Below, one piece after another: positions 39,674 to 45,019 of a stretch of DNA of 45,019 nt (position 1 is its first letter; each line of letters begins with the position of its first letter). The notes below the pieces were generated by a model. That model had not been told where the DNA came from. It ran no database searches and saw only the letters and a program-made list of their open reading frames with translations. Source of the stretch: Colimorpha_A sp045593985. GTDB taxonomy: Bacteria; Bacillota; Clostridia; Oscillospirales; CAG-272. The stretch covers positions 1 through 45,019 of the forward strand of contig JAZNXR010000126.1 of the NCBI GenBank assembly GCA_045593985.1. Direction: 5' to 3'. A program made the translations under genes and the position numbers.

Positions 39674-40963
39674 TCACTCAAGGAAGCCCTTATAGTGACG
39701 CATAGCCAGCTGAGACTCGAGATCATGAACAGTTTCGAGAGCAACGCCTATTACGATAAGAAGCGATGTTCCGCCGAACTGAAGAAGTCCGAGATACTGA
39801 GGAGCAAACAAGCTTGCTGCCATCGGCAGACCGGCAATAACGATAAGGAAGAGAGCGCCTATCAAGGTAACTCTGTTAAGAATCTTCTTGATATAGTCAG
39901 CGGTAGGACGTCCGGGACGAATACCGGGAACGAAGCCGCCGTTCTTCTTAAGGTTATTAGATACCTCTACGGTATTGAAGCTTATCGAGATGTAGAAGTA
40001 GGAGAACGCTACGATCAGAGCTACGTTAAGAACGAGGTAAACCCAGCTGTCAGGCGAGAATACGTTGATAAACTTATCCCAGAAACCGCCTTCCTTAGGC
40101 TGAGTAAACGCACCGATCGTTGCGGGAAGCGAGATGATCGAGGAAGCGAAGATGACCGGCATAACGCCTGCCATGTTCAGCTTGAGCGGCAGATTGCTGC
40201 TCTGTCCACCGTACATCTTGCGTCCGACAACACGCTTTGCATACTGAACGGGAATTCTTCTTTCACTGTTCGTAATGAACACGATAAGAATGAGAACCGC
40301 GAGCATGATGATAACCGAAAGTATTGCGAAGAAGATATTTGCAAAACCGCCTCTTTCGATCTGCGCAATAAGCGTTTGAGCTGCATTTGCGCCACCGGAA
40401 AGGATGTTTACGAAGAGTATCATGGATACTCCGTTGCCTATACCGTGCTCATTGATCTTATCAGCGAGCCACATTACGAGCGAAGCGCCCGCGCAGTAGC
40501 AAGCTACCATTACGATCATGGGGAATGTACCGTCGCTCGTAAGAGTTCCGACGGAATTCTTAAGAAGGTTATAATAACCGTACGCCGTAATGAGTGAAAG
40601 ACCGATCGTGAGATAACGAGTATAGTTGTTTATCTTCTTTCTGCCCTCCTCGCCTTCCTTAGAAAGACGCTCGAGAGCAGGGATAGCTATTGTTAATAGC
40701 TGAATTACGATCTGCGCCGTGATGTACGGCGAAACCGAAAGGGCAAAGAGGTTTGCCTGAGCAAAGCCTGTACCCGAAAGCATTGACAGGTAGCCGAAAA
40801 TGGAATTCGAAAGTGCATCGAATGCCGTTTCGACTGTGCCTGCGTTAACGTAGGGAACGGGAACGCAGGAACCAAGACGATAAAGAAGGAGTATCAAAAG
40901 AGTGAAACCTATCTTTTTCTTGAGTTCCGGTGTTTTCCACGCGTTTACTACTGTTTGAAACAC
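39674..40963 (-). CDS. secY: Protein translocase subunit SecY
   Basis: The protein is 429 residues with about ten membrane spans; it forms the Sec channel pore. Marks: ALGIMPYI-like SVSPYITAQIVIQLL, GIGNGVSMILFVNILSG, and PGIRPGRPTADYIKKIL. The start is GTG at 40963, directly after the rplO stop with no gap (TAAGTG), with AGGTGG 5 bases before. Orientation and place between rplO and adk are standard. Confidence 0.97.
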   Translation of the reverse strand: MFQTVVNAWKTPELKKKIGFTLLILLLYRLGSCVPVPYVNAGTVETAFDALSNSIFGYLSMLSGTGFAQANLFALSVSPYITAQIVIQLLTIAIPALERLSKEGEEGRKKINNYTRYLTIGLSLITAYGYYNLLKNSVGTLTSDGTFPMIVMVACYCAGASLVMWLADKINEHGIGNGVSMILFVNILSGGANAAQTLIAQIERGGFANIFFAILSVIIMLAVLILIVFITNSERRIPVQYAKRVVGRKMYGGQSSNLPLKLNMAGVMPVIFASSIISLPATIGAFTQPKEGGFWDKFINVFSPDSWVYLVLNVALIVAFSYFYISISFNTVEVSNNLKKNGGFVPGIRPGRPTADYIKKILNRVTLIGALFLIVIAGLPMAASLFAPQYLGLLQFGGTSLLIVIGVALETVHDLESQLAMRHYKGFLE

Positions 40964-41404
40964 TTAGACCACCTCGCACTTTCCGCCTGCTGCTTCGATC
41001 TTTTCCTTCGCAGCCGCGGTGAATGCGGCGGCGCGAACGGTAAGCTTCTTTTCAATGTTGCCATTGCCGAGAACCTTAAGACCGTCATCAGCCTTGCGAG
41101 CAAGACCTGCCTCGAGAAGGATCTGATGATCAATTACAGAGCCATCCTCGAAGCAATTGAGCGCCGAGATATTTACTGTGGTGTATTCCTTAGAAAATCT
41201 GTTCTTGAAACCTCTTTTCGGGAGCTTTCTGTAAAGCGGAATCTGACCGCCTTCAAAGCCGGGGCGAACACCGCCGCCGGAACGAGCATTCTGGCCCTTA
41301 TGTCCCTTGCCGGCAGTCTTGCCGTTTCCGGATCCGGGGCCTCTGCCCTTACGCCATGCGTTCTTTACAGAACCCTCAGCCGGTGTAAGTTCATGGAGCT
41401 TCAT
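40964..41404 (-). CDS. rplO: Ribosomal protein L15
   Basis: The protein is 146 residues. The glycine/basic N-terminus (RKGRGPGSGNGKTAGKGHKG, then GFEGGQIPLYRKLPKRG) and the KVLGNG motif near the C-terminus are typical. It binds 23S rRNA late in assembly. It lies between rpmD and secY. Confidence 0.98.
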   Translation of the reverse strand: MKLHELTPAEGSVKNAWRKGRGPGSGNGKTAGKGHKGQNARSGGGVRPGFEGGQIPLYRKLPKRGFKNRFSKEYTTVNISALNCFEDGSVIDHQILLEAGLARKADDGLKVLGNGNIEKKLTVRAAAFTAAAKEKIEAAGGKCEVV

Positions 41405-41430
41405 TGGAGTTCCTCCTTATTAGTATAGAA

Positions 41431-41613
41431 TCAGCCCTGCTTCTCAACCTTAACAAGGTGAGAAATTACCTTGACCTTACCGGCGAGAACTGCATCGTCA
41501 GCGTGTACGATGCTGTCACCGATCTTTTCAAGTCCGAGCGATTTAGCGGTTGCCTTCTGATTGGGCTTCGCGCCGATTGTGCTCTTTACGAGCGTTACCT
41601 TTACGTTTTCCAT
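41431..41613 (-). CDS. rpmD: Ribosomal protein L30
   Basis: The protein is 60 residues: VKVTLVKSTIGAKPNQKATA and KIGDSIVHADDAVLAGKVKV. It is the short bacterial L30 form, between rpsE and rplO. Confidence 0.96.
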   Translation of the reverse strand: MENVKVTLVKSTIGAKPNQKATAKSLGLEKIGDSIVHADDAVLAGKVKVISHLVKVEKQG

Positions 41614-41630
41614 AATTAACCTCCCGTATA

Positions 41631-42128
41631 TTAGAGATCAGCTACGTCGATGCCGCGGGCCTGAGCGACCTCTTCAGCAGTACGGAGCGCCTTAAGGCCC
41701 TCGAAGGTTGCCTTAACTACGTTTACGGGGTTGTTGGAACGAAGGCACTTAGCTCTGACATCGCGGACACCCGCCATCTCAAGAACCTTTCTTGCTGTGC
41801 CGCCGGCGATAAGTCCGGTACCTTCAGAAGCGGGCTTAAGAAGAACCTTACCTGCGCCGTATACACCGAGAACCTCGTGGGGAATGGTAGTACCCTTAAG
41901 AGATACGGTGATCATATTTTTCTTTGCATCTTCGATGCCCTTGCGGATAGCTTCCGGAACTTCGGCTGCTTTGCCGAGGCCGTAGCCTACGTGACCGTTT
42001 CCGTCACCTACGATCATAAGAGCTGCAAAACGTGCGATACGTCCGCCCTTTACGGTCTTAGATACACGGTTTACGACAACGAGCTTTTCCTGAAGGTCAC
42101 CGGTATTCGGATTGAATTTCTTTTCCAT
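41631..42128 (-). CDS. rpsE: Ribosomal protein S5
   Basis: The protein is 165 residues. The double-stranded RNA-binding half is EKLVVVNRVSKTVKGGR, FAALMIVGDGNGHVGYGLGK; the second half contains GTTIPHEVLGVYGAGKVLL. S5 influences fidelity and mRNA entry. Between rplR and rpmD. Confidence 0.98.
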   Translation of the reverse strand: MEKKFNPNTGDLQEKLVVVNRVSKTVKGGRIARFAALMIVGDGNGHVGYGLGKAAEVPEAIRKGIEDAKKNMITVSLKGTTIPHEVLGVYGAGKVLLKPASEGTGLIAGGTARKVLEMAGVRDVRAKCLRSNNPVNVVKATFEGLKALRTAEEVAQARGIDVADL

Positions 42129-42146
42129 AATTAACCTCCGTTATCC

Positions 42147-42506
42147 TCAGAACTTGAGGCCGCCCTCGCGGGCGCCTTCAGCGAGCTCAAGCACGCGTCC
42201 GTGATAGATGTATCCGCCACGGTCGAATACTACGTTTTCGATGCCCTTGGAAAGAGCGATCTCTGCGATCTTCTTGCCGACTTCTCTTGCGGCTGCCTTG
42301 TTGCCACCGTTGCCTTCGAAGCCCTTACCGAGAGTCGAAGCGGAGCAAAGGGTCACGCCGTTAACGTCGTCAATGATCTGTGCCTGAATGTTCTTAAGAG
42401 AACGGTAGACACAGAGGCGAGGACACTCGGGAGTTCCGGAGATCTTCGCACGAATGCGCTTATGTCTCTTCTGGCGCTGAATGTTTGCGTCTTTTCTGCT
42501 AACCAT
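42147..42506 (-). CDS. rplR: Ribosomal protein L18
   Basis: The protein is 119 residues. RHKRIRAKISGTPECPRLCV, RSLKNIQAQIIDDVNG and DRGGYIYHGRVLELAEGARE are the L18 marks. It binds 5S rRNA with L5 (rplE, encoded upstream). Confidence 0.98.
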   Translation of the reverse strand: MVSRKDANIQRQKRHKRIRAKISGTPECPRLCVYRSLKNIQAQIIDDVNGVTLCSASTLGKGFEGNGGNKAAAREVGKKIAEIALSKGIENVVFDRGGYIYHGRVLELAEGAREGGLKF

Positions 42507-42524
42507 TTATGTCTACTCCCTTCT

Positions 42525-43064
42525 TTATTTACCGGTCTTACCGGCCTTGCGGCGGATGTATTCACCGGAGTACTTAACACCCTTACCGAGGTACGGCTCA
42601 GGCGGTCTCTTCTCACGGATCTGTGCCGCTATCTGACCAACGGTCTGCTTGGAAATACCCTTAACGATTACGGTAGTCTGATCCGGAACCTCAAAGGTGA
42701 TTCCGTTTTCTTCTACGAACTCGACCGTGTGAGAGTAGCCGAGGTTAAGCACGAGCTTATTGCCCTGCTTCTGCGCACGGTAACCTACGCCGATGATTTC
42801 GAGCTTCTTACTGTAACCCTCGGTTACACCAACTACCATGTTGTTGATAAGGGTACGGCTGAGGCCGTGAAGTGCTCTGCATTCCTTCTCGTCATTTGCA
42901 CGAGTAACGAGGACTTCGTTGCCTTCAACCTTAACTGTAATGCTGGGGCGGATCTTCTCGGAAAGCTCTCCGAGCTTGCCCTTTACGGTTACGAGATTGT
43001 CTTCACCAACGGTAACAGTAACACCGGCGGGAAGAACGATGGGCTGTCTGCCTATTCTTGACAT
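42525..43064 (-). CDS. rplF: Ribosomal protein L6
   Basis: The protein is 179 residues from the ATG at 43064 (MSRIGRQPIVLPAG), with GGAGG before it; an earlier in-frame GTG/ATG lies closer to rpsH and adds atypical residues. The C-terminal signature is PPEPYLGKGVKYSGEYI. It lies near the factor-binding centre of the large subunit. Confidence 0.97.
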   Translation of the reverse strand: MSRIGRQPIVLPAGVTVTVGEDNLVTVKGKLGELSEKIRPSITVKVEGNEVLVTRANDEKECRALHGLSRTLINNMVVGVTEGYSKKLEIIGVGYRAQKQGNKLVLNLGYSHTVEFVEENGITFEVPDQTTVIVKGISKQTVGQIAAQIREKRPPEPYLGKGVKYSGEYIRRKAGKTGK

Positions 43065-43081
43065 ATTCTTTCCTCCTGATA

Positions 43082-43477
43082 TTACCATACGAAGGCGAGA
43101 ACTTCGCCGCCGATGTTGTTCTTGCGAGCTTCCTTGTCGGTCATAACACCCTTAGAGGTGGATACGATTGCGACTCCGAGGCCGTTCATAACGCGGGGCA
43201 TATCCTCGCAGCTTGCGTAGATACGGAGACCGGGCTTGGAAACTCTGCGGAGTCCCTTGATAGCCTTGTCCTTACCATTATACTTAAACATTACACAAAT
43301 AATTCCCTGCTTTCCGTCTTCAACAATGTTGTAGCCCTTGATGTAACCCTCTTTTACAAGGATGTCTGCAATAGACTTCTTCATGTTGGAGGCAGGAATA
43401 TCAACTGTTTCATGCTTTGCATTACTTGCGTTGCGGATTCTTGTGAGCATATCCGCAATTACGTCTGACATCTGCAT
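43082..43477 (-). CDS. rpsH: Ribosomal protein S8
   Basis: The protein is 131 residues, starting at the ATG at 43477 with AAAGGAGG 9 bases before; a second ATG two codons later has worse spacing. SDVIADMLTRIRNAS opens it and STSKGVMTDKEARKNNIGGE closes it. In E. coli S8 represses the spc operon by binding the rplE leader. That site was not examined here. Confidence 0.97.
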   Translation of the reverse strand: MQMSDVIADMLTRIRNASNAKHETVDIPASNMKKSIADILVKEGYIKGYNIVEDGKQGIICVMFKYNGKDKAIKGLRRVSKPGLRIYASCEDMPRVMNGLGVAIVSTSKGVMTDKEARKNNIGGEVLAFVW

Positions 43478-43545
43478 TTAAATTTTCCTCCTTTGTAAAC
43501 CAGCTTTGCTTGTGACTTGTCAGTTTTTGTCACAGACAGTTCTGC

Positions 43546-43731
43546 TTACCACGATGCCTTTCTTACTCCGGGGATCTCGCCCTTGTATGCGAGCTCTCTG
43601 AAGCAGATACGGCAAATTCCGAATTTACGAAGATAAGCATGCGGGCGGCCGCAAATCTTGCAACGATTGTACTCGCGGGTGGAGTACTTCTGGGGTGCCT
43701 GCTGCTTGAGTACCATAGCTTTTCTTGCCAT
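43546..43731 (-). CDS. rpsN: Ribosomal protein S14, zinc-binding type Z
   Basis: The protein is 61 residues with CKIC and CRIC pairs forming the zinc site, and the S14 ending YKGEIPGVRKASW. The short zinc-binding form is usual in Firmicutes. The 68-bp gap to rpsH shows nothing further. Confidence 0.98.
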   Translation of the reverse strand: MARKAMVLKQQAPQKYSTREYNRCKICGRPHAYLRKFGICRICFRELAYKGEIPGVRKASW

Positions 43732-43748
43732 CTCGTTATCTCCTTCTC

Positions 43749-44288
43749 TTACTTAGCGAAGGGAGCGCCCATAAGAGTGAGGAGCTCTCTTGCTTCTTCG
43801 TCAGTCTTAGCGGTAGTTACGAAAACGATGTCCATACCGCGAATCTTCTCTACCTTATCGTACTCGATTTCGGGGAATATAAGCTGTTCCTTAAGTCCGA
43901 GCGAGTAGTTTCCACGTCCGTCGAAACCGTTGGGGTTGATACCCTTGAAGTCACGAACACGGGGGAGGGAGAGGTTGAAGAGACGGTCAATGAATTCAAA
44001 CATTCTCTCACCGCGAAGAGTTACCTTTGCGCCAATCTTCTGTCCTGCACGGAGCTTGAAGTTAGCAACGGACTTCTTTGCGTAGGTGGGAACTGCCTTC
44101 TGACCGGTGATAAGAGTGAGGTCAGCGATGATGGTATCGATAACCTTTGCGTTTTCCTTAGCATCGCCTGCGCCGATGTTGATAACGATCTTATCAAGAC
44201 GCGGGATCTGCATGGGGCTCTTATACTCGAATTTCTTCATGAGTGCAGGAGCAACCTCGGAAGTATAAACTGTTTTAAGTCTTGCCAT
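43749..44288 (-). CDS. rplE: Ribosomal protein L5
   Basis: The protein is 179 residues from the ATG at 44288 (MARLKTVYTSEV), preceded by GGAGGA; the longer frame has no better site. KIVINIGAGDAKENA, KLRAGQKIGAKVTLRG and FPEIEYDKVEKIRGMDI are typical. It binds 5S rRNA and contacts the P-site tRNA. Confidence 0.97.
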   Translation of the reverse strand: MARLKTVYTSEVAPALMKKFEYKSPMQIPRLDKIVINIGAGDAKENAKVIDTIIADLTLITGQKAVPTYAKKSVANFKLRAGQKIGAKVTLRGERMFEFIDRLFNLSLPRVRDFKGINPNGFDGRGNYSLGLKEQLIFPEIEYDKVEKIRGMDIVFVTTAKTDEEARELLTLMGAPFAK

Positions 44289-44302
44289 TACCGTGTTCCT
44301 CC

Positions 44303-44632
44303 TTAGTTGAATTCGTGTCCGCACTTGCAAACGCGAACCTTGGTCTTAACGCCATCTTTATCTACCTTATAAGTAACGGAAGGACGGATGCCCTTATCGC
44401 ACTTGGGGCAGTAAAGCTGAACCTTGCAGGCGTACATAGCGCCTTCTACCTTGATGATGCCGCCCTGATCACCCTGCTTGCGGGGCTTTACGTGGCGGGT
44501 TACGATGTTAACGCCCTTAACGATAACCTTGCCTTCCTTGGGAGAGGTTTCAAGAACTTCGCCCTTGAGGCCCTTATCGTCACCGGATACTACGATGACT
44601 GTATCGCCTTTTTTAACATGAAGCTTTTCCAT
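44303..44632 (-). CDS. rplX: Ribosomal protein L24 (with C-terminal zinc-ribbon-like cysteines)
   Basis: The protein is 109 residues. The KOW core (HVKKGDTVIVVSGDDKGLKG, VNIVTRHVKP) is followed by YCPKCDKG and VCKCGHEF, two Cys pairs that could bind zinc, as in many clostridial L24 proteins. L24 starts large-subunit assembly. Confidence 0.97.
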   Translation of the reverse strand: MEKLHVKKGDTVIVVSGDDKGLKGEVLETSPKEGKVIVKGVNIVTRHVKPRKQGDQGGIIKVEGAMYACKVQLYCPKCDKGIRPSVTYKVDKDGVKTKVRVCKCGHEFN

Positions 44633-44650
44633 TTTAACGATACCTCCATC

Positions 44651-45019
44651 TTAAAGTACTTCGGGAGCGAGGGAGAGGATCTTGAGGTAAGATTTCTCAC
44701 GAAGCTCTCTTGCTACCGGTCCGAAAATACGGGTTCCTACGGGGTTCTTATCTTCCTTGATAATAACCGCTGCGTTCTCATCGAACTTGATATACGATCC
44801 GTCGTTTCTCTTGAGGCCCTTGACAGAACGAACGATAACTGCCTTAACGACGTCACCCTTCTTAACCTGTCCACCGGGAGCTGCCTTCTTAACGGCTGCT
44901 ACCACTACGTCACCGATATTTGCATAACGGCGTCCGGAGCCACCAAGCACGCGGATACACATAATCTCTTTGGCGCCGGTGTTATCGGCAACCTTCATAT
45001 ATGACTGCTGCTGTATCAA
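44651..45019 (-). CDS. rplN: Ribosomal protein L14
   Basis: The protein is 122 residues, complete by comparison with the family start MIQQQS. The start codon reads TTG at the last bases of the window, so the ribosome binding site cannot be seen. ENAAVIIKEDKNPVGTRIFG and ARELREKSYLKILSLAPEVL are the L14 marks. It is the first gene of the spc block in this window; rpsQ and rpmC are expected beyond the edge. Confidence 0.95.
   Translation of the reverse strand: MIQQQSYMKVADNTGAKEIMCIRVLGGSGRRYANIGDVVVAAVKKAAPGGQVKKGDVVKAVIVRSVKGLKRNDGSYIKFDENAAVIIKEDKNPVGTRIFGPVARELREKSYLKILSLAPEVL

Overview
The window reads as chromosome of an anaerobic Firmicute of class Clostridia, most likely an uncultured gut lineage near the Oscillospirales. 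The basis is gene content and order: a Clostridia-type yicC-remA-gmk-rpoZ-priA-def-fmt-rsmB operon, families such as DUF5685 and DUF6514, the ribosomal super-operon order, zinc-binding forms of several ribosomal proteins, AGGAGG ribosome binding sites and sigma-A promoters with 17-bp spacers. No rRNA or tRNA was seen, so the taxonomy is inference.

Left part (1-15.6 kb). A large secreted repeat protein runs off the left edge. Next comes a lysine/diaminopimelate operon read leftwards (dapA-dapB-lysA), with a sigma-A promoter, a lysine riboswitch and a terminator in its leader. Divergent from it and only about 120 bp away starts a compact rightward phage-derived cassette (6.3-13.4 kb). It holds terminase, major capsid, portal, scaffold-like protein, connector, head closure, a possible tail-assembly chaperone, two small baseplate/fibre-like proteins, an XhlA-like protein, a holin and a SPOR-tailed amidase. 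No tail tube, tape measure, integrase, repressor or replication gene is present. A 17-cysteine small protein and a strong terminator follow. Then comes ddh (diaminopimelate dehydrogenase), so the cassette sits between parts of one pathway.

Middle (15.6-30 kb). An in-frame Nudix-DUF1015 fusion is followed by the yicC-remA-gmk-rpoZ-priA-def-fmt-yugP-rsmB operon, which covers genome maintenance, transcription, initiator-tRNA formylation, deformylation and rRNA methylation. Dispersed palindromic repeats occupy two gaps in and next to it. Next are a three-gene operon (DUF5685, DnaJ-TPR-Cys-rich, membrane protein), a DUF6514 gene and a Kef-type antiporter.

Right part (30-45 kb). A four-gene operon encodes a deoxyhypusine-synthase-like protein, a heptokinase-like PfkB kinase, a HAD phosphatase and a GmhA-like isomerase. 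It is transcribed away from an AraC-family regulator and looks like a small phospho-sugar pathway. The rest is the spc/alpha ribosomal operon from rplN to rplQ. It includes an infA gene with no ATG, GTG or TTG start (CTG is the best candidate) and an L17 with an acidic repeat tail.

The best candidates for something undescribed are the tailless phage-head plus lysis cassette and the regulated sugar-phosphate/deoxyhypusine-synthase-like operon.
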